DNA from: Trinickia terrae
Lineage (GTDB): Bacteria; Pseudomonadota; Gammaproteobacteria; Burkholderiales; Burkholderiaceae
Length of the DNA stretch: 64,000 nucleotides
Assembly: GCF_005144415.1 (NCBI RefSeq)
Contig: NZ_SWJE01000001.1
Span: 186,001 to 250,000 of the forward strand
Direction of reading: 5' to 3'
The translations under genes and the position numbers were made by a program. This document shows, one piece after another, positions 34,140 through 42,100 of the stretch. Numbering within the stretch: the stretch's first letter is position 1; every line of letters starts with the position of its first letter. The notes beneath the pieces were generated by a model, which saw only the letters and a list, made by a program, of their open reading frames with translations, had not been told where the DNA came from and made no database searches.

Positions 34140-34155
34140 CTGTATAAATATACAG
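34140..34155 (-). promoter_or_regulatory. LexA (SOS) box-like site
   Basis: CTGTATAAATATACAG matches CTGT-N8-ACAG exactly with an A/T-only centre, and the flanking TA before it extends the match to the classical LexA operator. It stands 107 bp upstream of the secreted-protein gene (minus strand) and far from any plus-strand start. No lexA, recA, imuB or dnaE2 gene is in the window. The 34034-34215 gap is otherwise empty. Confidence 0.6.
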
Positions 34156-34215
34156 GTGTCACGCGTTACCCACGCCGGGACGAAGCCAGCCCTTTCACAG
34201 CGTGGCTCGGCCGCT

Positions 34216-34638
34216 TCAGGCCCGCTGCAGAATGTCCACCGCCTTTTCGGCGTCGTCCAGCGAGTCGAGCGCGAGATAGGCCACGAACTGTGAGCCAAGC
34301 ACCGCAGCCGAAACGCCGCGAAGGTTGATCCCCCCGTCTGCGAGCATCTGGGTCAATTGCGAGACGATCCCCAACTGGTCCAGCCCCATGACGCGCACTG
34401 ATTGAAGGCTCGGCGTGACGCTGAACCCCACCTGGGTGGCGGCACGGATCTCGCGTTCCCCCTGCAACGGGGCGACAAACACGACCCCCTTGCCCGGCGC
34501 TTCCGGCGTGCGCCGTGCGACGACAAACTGCAAGTCGATGCCCGCATCCCGCAAGGCGCTTAATACTTGGGCAAGCCCGCCCGCTTTGTCCTCGATGGTG
34601 GCCGCCCAGACATCGACGCGTTCCACGTTCAGTTCCAT
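34216..34638 (-). CDS. ACT-domain protein
   Basis: ATG at 34638 behind GGAGGAACTGCC gives 140 residues. Two tandem ACT-like repeats are visible: VWAATIEDKAGGLAQVLSAL plus AGIDLQFVVARR, then VRVMGLDQLGIVSQLTQMLA plus GGINLRGVSAAVLGSQFVAY. ACT domains bind amino acids or other small ligands to regulate enzymes or act alone. It is transcribed away from the HtrA gene. The 197 bp between them (34639-34835) contain the likely promoters of both. The ligand is unknown. Confidence 0.82.
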   Translation of the reverse strand: MELNVERVDVWAATIEDKAGGLAQVLSALRDAGIDLQFVVARRTPEAPGKGVVFVAPLQGEREIRAATQVGFSVTPSLQSVRVMGLDQLGIVSQLTQMLADGGINLRGVSAAVLGSQFVAYLALDSLDDAEKAVDILQRA

Positions 34639-34835
34639 GGCAGTTCCTCCCGCCGCTCGAACCTTGATCAAAAAAATCTAGTTCACCAATGGCATGCCGG
34701 CAAGGCCGGCAGCGTAAGCGATTGCACCTGCCTCACAACCGCCGCGCACGATGTGCATAATGTGATTTAGCGTGCTAGTTGCCTGACTTTAACGACGCAA
34801 AGCCGCAGCTATCACGACCCTCCTGGAGGGGCGCC

Positions 34836-36296
34836 ATGCTCCATCCGACTTTTGCCCGGACGTTCCGTCGCGCTGCCGCGCTAGCTGTCTTTCTTGGTTG
34901 CTGTTTGAGCCTGCAGCCCATCGCGATCGCTGCCGGCGCCGCGCCGGCGCCGGCGAAAGCGGTGGGGATTGCGCCAGCCAATGCGGCGGCGCTGCTCGAC
35001 TTCCCCACCATCGTCGAGCGATACGGGCCCGCCGTCGTCAATATCAGCGCGACCGATAAAGAACCGCAAACATCGGTGCCGCCTCCCAAAGGTCTCGCCC
35101 CTAACGATCCCTTCTCCGGGTTTTTCAAGTGGGCGGTGCCGCAAGCGTCGGATGCGCAAGGCAACCCGCCACGCGCCATTTCCGGGACCGGCTCGGGTTT
35201 CATCGTCAGCCCCGACGGCATGATTCTGACCACGGCACATGTGGTCGATGGCGCGGATCAAGTCACCGTCCGTCTGACCGACCAACGCGAATTCAAGGCG
35301 AAGGTCCTGGCAGTCGATGCCCAGAGCGACGTTGCGGTCATCCAGATCGCCGCCACCAAGCTTCCGACTGTCAAACTTGGCGACTCGTCGCGGGTGCGGG
35401 TCGGCGAACCGGTCGTCACGATCGGCGCGCCTTACGGCTTTGAAAACACCGTGACCGCCGGCATCGTCAGCGCGACCGGCCGTACGCTGCCGGACGGCAG
35501 CACGTTTTCCTTTCTTCAAACCGATGTGTCCGTGAATCCCGACAACTCGGGCGGCCCCGTCTTCAATCGCGCGGGCGAAGTGGTCGGCATCGACGTGCAG
35601 ATCTACGCGGACACGGAGCGGTACCAGAGCCTGACCTTCGCCATTCCGATCAACCTGGCGAACGAGGTGCGAGCGAGGTTCCAACCGCAGCCCAACGTGG
35701 CGCCTGGCGGGCTCGGCATCGACGTGCAGGATGTCGGCCCTGGGTTGTCGGCGGCACTGGGCCTGCCGCGCGCGGCGGGCGTACTGGTCAATTCCGTCGG
35801 ACCCGGCACGCCCGCGGCGGCGAGCGGCCTCAGGCCGGGCGACGTCATCGTGCAGATCGGCGACAAGACGATCGATCGGTCCGCTGAGCTGGTCGCGTAT
35901 GTTGCCCGTCTGGCGCCCGGAACGAACACCACGATCAAGCTGATCCGCAATCGAAAAGCGGTGACGATCAACGTCACGTTCAGCGGGGCCACCGAAAACG
36001 TGGAGGCTCGTCAAACCGAAGCGGGCGCAGGGGATCGCCTCGGCCTGACGATGCATCCTTTGAGTGAAGACGAGCGGCGCACGAGCGGGCTCCCCGTGGG
36101 ATTGATGGTGGATCAGGTTGCGGGACCCGCGGCAAACGCCGGTATCCAGCCCGGCGATATCGTCGTGTCTCTCAACGACACGTTGGTCGAGTCCCAGGAG
36201 CAAGCGGCGTCGTTGGAAACGAAGGCTGGAAAAACGATCGCCGTGCTGATCCAGCGCAACAACGTGCGTCACTTTGTGTCCGTCAAGCTCAAATGA
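34836..36296 (+). CDS. DegP/HtrA-family periplasmic serine protease
   Basis: The start at 34836 (behind TCCTGGAGGGGCGCC) gives 486 residues with a signal peptide (LAVFLGCCLSLQPIAIAAGA). The trypsin-like domain carries His135 (MILTTAHVVDGADQVTVRL), Asp165 (AQSDVAVIQIA) and Ser238 (VNPDNSGGPVFNRAGEVVG). Two PDZ domains follow: GLGIDVQDVGPGLSAALGLP to about residue 385, and the second near PVGLMVDQVAGPAANAGIQP. It belongs to envelope protein quality control. Asp precedes Asn-Ser-Gly-Gly where Gly is usual, a minor difference. Confidence 0.92.
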   Translation: MLHPTFARTFRRAAALAVFLGCCLSLQPIAIAAGAAPAPAKAVGIAPANAAALLDFPTIVERYGPAVVNISATDKEPQTSVPPPKGLAPNDPFSGFFKWAVPQASDAQGNPPRAISGTGSGFIVSPDGMILTTAHVVDGADQVTVRLTDQREFKAKVLAVDAQSDVAVIQIAATKLPTVKLGDSSRVRVGEPVVTIGAPYGFENTVTAGIVSATGRTLPDGSTFSFLQTDVSVNPDNSGGPVFNRAGEVVGIDVQIYADTERYQSLTFAIPINLANEVRARFQPQPNVAPGGLGIDVQDVGPGLSAALGLPRAAGVLVNSVGPGTPAAASGLRPGDVIVQIGDKTIDRSAELVAYVARLAPGTNTTIKLIRNRKAVTINVTFSGATENVEARQTEAGAGDRLGLTMHPLSEDERRTSGLPVGLMVDQVAGPAANAGIQPGDIVVSLNDTLVESQEQAASLETKAGKTIAVLIQRNNVRHFVSVKLK

Positions 36297-36330
36297 ACGG
36301 CTATTTCTGGTTTGCGCCAGACGGCATCCC

Positions 36331-37092
36331 TCAACCCTTCGGTTGAAACGTCACGACAAAGCTTGCCGGCGTGGCGCCGTTGACATCGCTTGGCATCGGG
36401 TCCGACTTTTCGACCGCGGCCAGCACGGCACGGTCCCACCGCGGATTTCCGCTCGGACGCTGCAACTTTACGCTGAGCAGCGCCCCGCTGGGGGTGCACG
36501 TGACGGCGATTACCGCAGACGGATTGCCCTGAATGTTGAACGGTGCGACGACGTTGGCGCGCACCCAACGCGCCACCTTCACCGCATATTCCGGCGACGC
36601 GACAACGCCGCTCTCCGGCAGAGGTTTGCCGGCCAGGGCCTGCATCGCGGCGAGCCGCGCTTCGCGCTCCCGGTCTGCCGACTCGTCTGCTTGCGGTGCG
36701 ATAGTCATCTCGTCTACCGGAGCCGTCTTGGGTGCCGCGACTGCGCGGGCGATCCGCAAGGCTGGCGAATGCAGATGCTGAGGCTTGACGGTGTTGCTGC
36801 GATGCCGCGCAACGGCTACAGATTCGTTCGCTGCGAGGGATTGGGCAGACGCTGTCGGAGCGCGTGGCGTCCACGGCTGGTTGGCGCCGCGCATGACCGA
36901 AGAGGTCAACGGCAAAGATACGACGTGTCCAGCGACCATCGTATTCGGGCCGGTGCAGGCGTTTCGCGGCCCCTGTAAGCCGGAAAGCAGCAACGCCACC
37001 AGCACGACGTGCACGCCCGCCGCCAGCACAAATGCAGGCCACAGGCCGCGCTCGCGCGGCGGCCTGAACTGCAGGCTGGATTTCGTGCTCAT
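36331..37092 (-). CDS. TonB-like energy transducer
   Basis: The 253-residue protein has one N-terminal membrane span (LWPAFVLAAGVHVVLVALLL, about residues 17-36), a long Pro/Ala-rich linker and a C-terminal TonB/TolA-like domain: YAVKVARWVRANVVAPFNIQ, AVIAVTCTPSGALLSVKLQR, PRWDRAVLAAVEKSDPMPSD, ending FVVTFQPKG. It would bridge the inner and outer membranes, but no exbB/exbD genes are adjacent. It converges on the HtrA gene with 34 bp between stops. Confidence 0.8.
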   Translation of the reverse strand: MSTKSSLQFRPPRERGLWPAFVLAAGVHVVLVALLLSGLQGPRNACTGPNTMVAGHVVSLPLTSSVMRGANQPWTPRAPTASAQSLAANESVAVARHRSNTVKPQHLHSPALRIARAVAAPKTAPVDEMTIAPQADESADREREARLAAMQALAGKPLPESGVVASPEYAVKVARWVRANVVAPFNIQGNPSAVIAVTCTPSGALLSVKLQRPSGNPRWDRAVLAAVEKSDPMPSDVNGATPASFVVTFQPKG

Positions 37093-37231
37093 GGCTGTTG
37101 GCGCCGGCCCGCACGCCCAGTGAGAGCGCGGCGAACCGGTGCGGCGGACGCTACTGTTTTCAGTTTAGTCCGATTGCGGAACGCAATGTTCAGGAAGGGC
37201 GCACCCGTCGCATGATGTCGTGACGGCAACT

Positions 37232-37280
37232 TCTGCATGGAGTGCAGGTAATAGGAGGTTCAAATCCTCTCGCCCCGACC
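37232..37280 (+). other. 3' fragment of a tRNA gene (most like tRNA-Pro), candidate attachment-site scar
   Basis: The sequence folds as the 3' part of a tRNA: an anticodon-like arm TCTGC-ATGGAGT-GCAGG (37232-37248), a 5-base variable region, a T-arm GGAGG-TTCAAAT-CCTCT (37254-37270) and the acceptor 3' strand CGCCCCG-A-CC (37271-37280). The D-arm and 5' acceptor strand are missing, so it is not a functional tRNA. The CGACC end and the loop context resemble bacterial tRNA-Pro. Such 3' fragments mark att sites of integrative elements. It lies 20 bp from the stop of the ABC binding-protein gene; the rest of the 37093-37299 gap is empty. Confidence 0.6.
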
Positions 37281-37299
37281 GGGAAAGTCGAGCAGCGCC

Positions 37300-38346
37300 T
37301 TACTTTTCGATCTCCCGGTTCCAGCGCGCATCCCACTGCGCTCGGTGAGCATTGATCGCGCTCCAGTCGAGCATCGTCGCCGTGCGCGTCATGCTGTCGA
37401 CGTTCCCGAGACTCTGCTGCATCGCCGCCGGCATTTTGGCAAGCTTGTTGGTCGGGATCTGCTTGCCGGCTTCGGCGGCCTTCTCCTGCGCGGGCGCGGA
37501 CAGCAGGTACTGCGCGAGCTTCTGCGCAAGCTGCGGATCTGGATTGTTCGTGACGACGCACAGGTCGACGAGCAGCAGCACCGCTCCTTCCTTCGGATTC
37601 GCCCATGCGACCGGGATGCCCTTGTCCTGCAGATCGGCGACAGCGGTCGGCGTCAGCGGGAACAGACCCGCTTCGCCGGTCTGGACCATCTCGGAGATCT
37701 TCGCCGAATTCGGAATGTATTCGACGACGTTCGGCCCGACCGTGCTCGCCCACTTGCCGAAGCCGGGCTCGACGTTCTGCTCGTTGCCGCCCAACAGGCG
37801 GTTGATCGCGAGGAACCCGTGCAGCCCGAACGTGCTGCTCGACGCGGACTGGAACACCACTTTGCCTTTGTACTTCGGATCGGCGAAGTCCATCCACGAG
37901 GCCGGCGGCGCCCAGCTCTTTTCGGCGAACAGCTTTTTGTTATATGCGATGCCGGTCATGCCGAGCTGCACGCCCGCGCCGACGTCATCCTTCATCCGAG
38001 CGAATGGATACAGCTCCTTCAGCACCGGCGAATCGTCGAGCTTCTGACAGATCCCCAGGCTCACCGCGCGCGCCATGACACCGTCGTCGAGAAACGCCAC
38101 GTGGATCTGCGGCTTGTCGCGGTTCGCGATCAGCTTCGCGAGCACGTCCGATGACGTGCCTGGCACGACGACGACCTTCGCGCCGGTCTGCTTCTCGAAG
38201 TCAGGCAGCACCTGGCTCGTATAGGCCTTCTCCATCGGCCCGCCGTTCATGCCGATGTAGATCGTCTTCGTTTGCGCGCTCGCCGGTACGGATACGGTGG
38301 CGATGCAGAGTGCGGCCATGGCCGCGATCGTTCCGAGCAGTTTCAT
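37300..38346 (-). CDS. ABC transporter periplasmic binding protein (spermidine/putrescine type)
   Basis: The 348-residue protein has a signal peptide (AAMAALCIATVSVPASAQ) and the PotD/AfuA-like extracellular solute-binding fold: KTIYIGMNGGPMEKAYTSQV, LPDFEKQTGAKVVVVPGTSS, DVLAKLIANRDKPQIHVAFL and GMTGIAYNKKLFAEK. It is the last gene of a seven-gene operon with two permeases, an ATPase and a three-subunit dehydrogenase, and overlaps the oxidoreductase gene by ATGA. The substrate is probably a cationic amino compound handled by the dehydrogenase. Confidence 0.87.
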   Translation of the reverse strand: MKLLGTIAAMAALCIATVSVPASAQTKTIYIGMNGGPMEKAYTSQVLPDFEKQTGAKVVVVPGTSSDVLAKLIANRDKPQIHVAFLDDGVMARAVSLGICQKLDDSPVLKELYPFARMKDDVGAGVQLGMTGIAYNKKLFAEKSWAPPASWMDFADPKYKGKVVFQSASSSTFGLHGFLAINRLLGGNEQNVEPGFGKWASTVGPNVVEYIPNSAKISEMVQTGEAGLFPLTPTAVADLQDKGIPVAWANPKEGAVLLLVDLCVVTNNPDPQLAQKLAQYLLSAPAQEKAAEAGKQIPTNKLAKMPAAMQQSLGNVDSMTRTATMLDWSAINAHRAQWDARWNREIEK

Positions 38347-39491
38347 CGAAAGGTCTCCTCAGGGGGGTAAACGGATGGGACGCGATGCATCGCGAACCGG
38401 TCGATCGCGAACGCGTCGAGCGGCGTATCGGTCGCGCCGTTCGTGACGAGATCCGCGAGCGCGTCCCCGACGCCCGGCGCGATCATGAAGCCCGCGCCGG
38501 AAAAGCCGAATGCATGCAGCAAACGCGGCGTTGTGCGGCTCGCACCGATGACCGGATTGTGATCGGACGTACAGCCCTCGACGCCGCTCCACGTTCGGAT
38601 CACGAGCGCATCGCGCAGCGCGGGCAGCAACGCGCAGGCGTCACGCATCACCGTACGCGTGGTATCGACCGACGGTTGACCGAACTCGCTGTCGCCGCGG
38701 CCGCGTCCGCCGCCGATCACGCAGTTGCCGCGCGCGACCTGCCGTGCGTAGATGCCGCCGCCATAGACGCCAAGGTTGTGCACGATGAGGGGCGGCATGG
38801 GCTCGGTCACCCACATGTTCGGGTAGATCGCTTCCATCGGCGCCGATTCGCCAAACTGCTTCGCGATGTGGTTCGCCCACGCACCCGCTGCGTTGATGAG
38901 CCACGTCGCGCGGATCCGCCGGCCGGCAGCGCGCAGCTCGAAGCCTGCGCCGTCATGCACGGCTTCGTCGACCGCGGTGTGCTCGAACACGTCGGCGCCC
39001 GCCGCGCGGGCCGCGCGTGCAAACGCCGGCGACACGAGACGCGGATTCGCGTGACCGTCGTTCGCACACAGCGAACCGCCGAGCGCCGCCGGGCCGAGCC
39101 ACGGATAGCGGCGGCGGAATGCGTCGCCCGACATCACCTGCAACGGCAGCCCATGCTCGCCGGCGAGCTTCGCGTAGGCGTCGAGCGCGTCGAGATCAGC
39201 GTCGCTGCGCGCGAGCCGCAGATGGCCGGACGCGACGAATTCGCCGTCGATGCCGACCAGTTCCGGCAGACGGTCCCAGATGCGTCGGGCGCGCAACGCG
39301 AGCGGCAGTTGCTCGACCGGCCGCCCTTGGCAGCGCACGCCGCCGTAGTTCACGCCGCTGGCCTGCGCGCCGCAGTCGCGCCGCTCGAACAGACCGACCG
39401 AAAGCCCGCGCCGTGCGAGCGCAAGCGCAGCCGATGAGCCGACCAGTCCTCCGCCGACGATCGCGACGTCGTAGCAGAGAAGCTCACTCAT
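38343..39491 (-). CDS. FAD-dependent amine/amino-acid dehydrogenase, DAO-type subunit
   Basis: MSELLCYDVAIVGGGLVGSS at 39491 is the natural start (382 residues), overlapping the stop of the previous gene by 8 bp. It has the FAD motif GGGLVGSSAALALARRG and the DadA/glycine-oxidase pattern through VNYGGVRCQGRPVEQLPLAL, NAAGAWANHIAKQFG and GCTSDHNPVIGASRTTPRLL. With the HcnB-like and small [2Fe-2S] genes it matches the beta subunit of heterotrimeric opine oxidases, hydrogen-cyanide synthase and D-hydroxyproline dehydrogenase. The substrate is unknown. A hydroxyproline epimerase gene is absent. Confidence 0.85.
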   Translation of the reverse strand: MSELLCYDVAIVGGGLVGSSAALALARRGLSVGLFERRDCGAQASGVNYGGVRCQGRPVEQLPLALRARRIWDRLPELVGIDGEFVASGHLRLARSDADLDALDAYAKLAGEHGLPLQVMSGDAFRRRYPWLGPAALGGSLCANDGHANPRLVSPAFARAARAAGADVFEHTAVDEAVHDGAGFELRAAGRRIRATWLINAAGAWANHIAKQFGESAPMEAIYPNMWVTEPMPPLIVHNLGVYGGGIYARQVARGNCVIGGGRGRGDSEFGQPSVDTTRTVMRDACALLPALRDALVIRTWSGVEGCTSDHNPVIGASRTTPRLLHAFGFSGAGFMIAPGVGDALADLVTNGATDTPLDAFAIDRFAMHRVPSVYPPEETFR

Positions 39492-40917
39492 CGCGCGCCT
39501 CCTCCGGAATCGCGCCGATGTCATCGCCTGCGAGCACGGCCGTGATCGGGATCGGCTTCACTGGCGGCTGCACGCGCAACCGGCCGACGTCCGCGAGCGG
39601 ACGCCCGGTTTCCGCAGCGAGCATCAGCGCGGCCGCATCGCCGCACATACGGCCCTGACAGCGCCCCATGCCGATGCGCGTGTGCGCCTTCAGCCGGTTC
39701 AGCTCCGACGCCGCGCCGCCGCGGATGCAGCGTCGCAGCGTACCGGCATCGACTTCCTCACAGCGACACACGATCGTGTCGTCCGGGCATTGCGTCAGCA
39801 ACTGTACGGGCGGTGCGAATGCCGTTTCGAGTCCGGCGCGGAAGCCATTGATGCGTGCGAGCTTGCGCTCGAGCGCGGCGGCGCCTGGCTTGTCCGCGTG
39901 CGCGGGCAACGCAATACCCGCATCGTCGAGCAGCGCGAGCGCGGCGAGCCGCCCGGACGCCTCGGCGGCGTCGGCGCCAGCAATGCCTGCACCATCGCCC
40001 GCGACGTAGATGCCGCGCACCGTCGTGCGTCCGGCCGCATCGCGTTCCGGCAGCCATCCCCGAGTCAGCGGATCGAAGCGGAACCCGCACCCGGCCAGCT
40101 CGGCGAGTTGCGTCTCGGGGCGCAGCCCGAAGCCCAGGCCGACCGCATCGCAATCGATTGCGCGCTGCGGGGAGCCTGCGCGTTCGCCGCGCCATGCGAG
40201 CCCGGTCACGTGACGCTCGCCGAGCACGCGTTCCATCATCACGCCGGTTTCGATCAGGACACCATGCGCACGCAGCCAGCCGAGATACCAGAGTCCTTTC
40301 GCGAACGTCGAGGGCACGCGCATCAGCGCGGGCGTGGCGGCCGCTTGTCGGCGCAGCGGACTGGTATCGAGCACCGCGGCAACGTGTGCGCCAGCCTTCG
40401 CGTACTGGTATGCGACGAGGTACAGCAGCGGTCCCGTGCCGGCGAACACGATGCGCCGGCCGATCGCGCAACCCTGCGCCTTCAGCGCGACCTGCGCGCC
40501 GCCAAGCGAATAGACGCCGGCGAGCTCCCAGCCTGGCACGGGCAGCATCCGGTCGGTTGCGCCGCTTGCGATGATCAGGTGCGAGAACGGCAGCGCCATT
40601 TCGCGGCCGCCCTGCAGCATGTCGAGCCGGCCGGCGCCGCACGCCCACGCGAGCGTATTCGGCCGGTAGTCGATCCGGTCCAGCAAACCGGCCATCGTCC
40701 CGTGCACCGCTTGCGCCTTGCGCGCCTCGAAACCGTACAGCGTCGACTTGCCGCGCGCGAAGCCGCGGTCCGCAGGAGGCTGCCGATAGATCTGGCCGCC
40801 CCACCGCGCGTTCTCGTCGATCACGACCGGGTGCAGCCCTGCGTCGACGAGCGCTTGCGCCGCGCGTACGCCGGCAGGGCCTGCACCCACGATGACCGGT
40901 TGCACGGCGTGGTTCAT
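39484..40917 (-). CDS. HcnB/OoxA-type FAD-NAD(P) oxidoreductase subunit with C-terminal [2Fe-2S] domain
   Basis: ATG at 40917 overlaps the previous stop by 4 bp (477 residues). The N-terminal FAD motif is PVIVGAGPAGVRAAQALVDA, the second nucleotide motif GRRIVFAGTGPLLYLVAYQY, and the FAD-closing motif GIYVAGDGAGIAGADAAEAS. A BFD-like cysteine cluster near the C-terminus (TIVCRCEEVDAGTLRRCI, then MGRCQGRMCG) can hold an iron-sulfur cluster. This is the alpha-type subunit of heterotrimeric amine/opine dehydrogenases and acts with the DAO-type and small ferredoxin subunits. Confidence 0.87.
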   Translation of the reverse strand: MNHAVQPVIVGAGPAGVRAAQALVDAGLHPVVIDENARWGGQIYRQPPADRGFARGKSTLYGFEARKAQAVHGTMAGLLDRIDYRPNTLAWACGAGRLDMLQGGREMALPFSHLIIASGATDRMLPVPGWELAGVYSLGGAQVALKAQGCAIGRRIVFAGTGPLLYLVAYQYAKAGAHVAAVLDTSPLRRQAAATPALMRVPSTFAKGLWYLGWLRAHGVLIETGVMMERVLGERHVTGLAWRGERAGSPQRAIDCDAVGLGFGLRPETQLAELAGCGFRFDPLTRGWLPERDAAGRTTVRGIYVAGDGAGIAGADAAEASGRLAALALLDDAGIALPAHADKPGAAALERKLARINGFRAGLETAFAPPVQLLTQCPDDTIVCRCEEVDAGTLRRCIRGGAASELNRLKAHTRIGMGRCQGRMCGDAAALMLAAETGRPLADVGRLRVQPPVKPIPITAVLAGDDIGAIPEEARDE

Positions 40918-41309
40918 CGCGCCCCCCCGTCCTGTGCCGCCGGCGCGCCCGTGACGATCCGCATGCCCGGCTCGAGCGGCGTCGAACAGGCGCGTATCCG
41001 TGCCCCGGCTTCCGTGCGCAACCAGCAGTCCTGGCATGCGCCGATCAGGCAGAAGCCCGCGCGCGGAAGACCGCTGAATTCGCTCGTCCGCACGCGCCGC
41101 TGTACGAGAAGGATGGCGGTGAGCACCGTGTCGCCTGCCAGCGCACGCGCAGGACGGCCGTCGAGCACGAATTCGACCGCTTTGCGTTCGCATTCGGCGA
41201 CGCGCACGAACTGGGGGCCATCATCTGCCGGATCGGCAGCGGTGGCGAAGCGGGTCGCCGGAATGCGTTCGGCCGGATCGTGAGGAAAGGTACTTGACAT
41301 AGTCGTCAT
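40914..41309 (-). CDS. (2Fe-2S) small subunit of the heterotrimeric dehydrogenase (HcnA/OoxC type)
   Basis: The 131-residue ferredoxin-like protein has VLDGRPARALAGDTVLTAIL, then the cysteine pattern FCLIGACQDCWLRTEAGARI and a last Cys in RACSTPLEPGMRIVTG. This is the plant-ferredoxin-type small subunit that passes electrons in HcnABC-like complexes. Two in-frame ATGs (41309 and 41300) are possible. The first overlaps the permease stop by 4 bp. It completes the three-gene dehydrogenase module. Confidence 0.85.
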   Translation of the reverse strand: MTTMSSTFPHDPAERIPATRFATAADPADDGPQFVRVAECERKAVEFVLDGRPARALAGDTVLTAILLVQRRVRTSEFSGLPRAGFCLIGACQDCWLRTEAGARIRACSTPLEPGMRIVTGAPAAQDGGAR

Positions 41310-42100
41310 TGGGGACCGGTCAGAATGCGATTGAGACCGTACACGCGATCGAGCAGCAGCATCGCGGCGGCGGTGATGAAGATGACAAGCGCCGATACCG
41401 ACGCCATCATCGGGTCGATCGATTCGGTCGCGTACATGTACATCCGTACGGGCAGCGTCACCGTCTGCGGCGACGTGATGAAGATCGACATCGTCAGCTC
41501 ATCGAAGCTGTTGATGAACGCGAGCAGCCATCCGCCCGTGATGCCGGGCAGGATCATCGGCAGCGTGACGCGGCGAAACGTGGTCCAGGGATCGGCGCCG
41601 AGAGAGCACGCGGCCTGCTCGACGCTGCGGTCGAGCCCGGCGGCCGAGGCGAGCACGAGCCGCATCACGAATGGCGTGACGACGATCATGTGCGCCAGCA
41701 GGAGCCATGCGAACGAGCCCGTCGCACCGATCAGCGCGAAGAAGCGCAGCAGCGCGATGCCGAGCACGAGGCCGGGGATCACGAGCGGCGACAGCAGCAG
41801 GCCATTCAGGAACGCGCGCCCCGGGAACCGCGCGCGGCCGATCGCGAGACCAGCAGGCAGCGCGATCGCAAGCGACAGCGTCGCCGATGCCAACGCGAGC
41901 TTCACGCTGTTGATGAATGCGGTCACGAAGTCCGGGTAGTCGAGGATCGCGCGGAACCAGCGCAGCGACACGCCGTGCGTCGGCAGCGTCAGCGTTTCGC
42001 CGGGCGTGAACGCGACGAGCACGACGATGGCGAGCGGCGCGAGCACGAACGCCATGACGAGCGTATGGAAGGCGAGGGCGAAGGGACCGTTTTTTCTCAT
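41306..42100 (-). CDS. ABC transporter permease (PotC type)
   Basis: A frame open far upstream is resolved by the start MRKNGPFALAFHTLVMAFVL at 42100 (264 residues), overlapping the other permease by 4 bp. Six membrane segments are visible, with the EAA-type loop VEQAACSLGADPWTTFRRVT that contacts the ATPase, followed by LPMILPGITGGWLLAFINSF. It is the second inner-membrane subunit of the operon's transporter. Confidence 0.9.
   Translation of the reverse strand: MRKNGPFALAFHTLVMAFVLAPLAIVVLVAFTPGETLTLPTHGVSLRWFRAILDYPDFVTAFINSVKLALASATLSLAIALPAGLAIGRARFPGRAFLNGLLLSPLVIPGLVLGIALLRFFALIGATGSFAWLLLAHMIVVTPFVMRLVLASAAGLDRSVEQAACSLGADPWTTFRRVTLPMILPGITGGWLLAFINSFDELTMSIFITSPQTVTLPVRMYMYATESIDPMMASVSALVIFITAAAMLLLDRVYGLNRILTGPQ

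Noticed and set aside
37232-37280. A functional tRNA gene
   Set aside because: The D-arm and 5' acceptor strand are missing and the CCA position reads CCG, so only a 3' fragment is present.
38343-41309. Hydrogen cyanide synthase (hcnABC)
   Set aside because: The trimer architecture matches, but linkage to an ABC importer and an IclR gene points to catabolism of an imported amine; cyanide production cannot be claimed.
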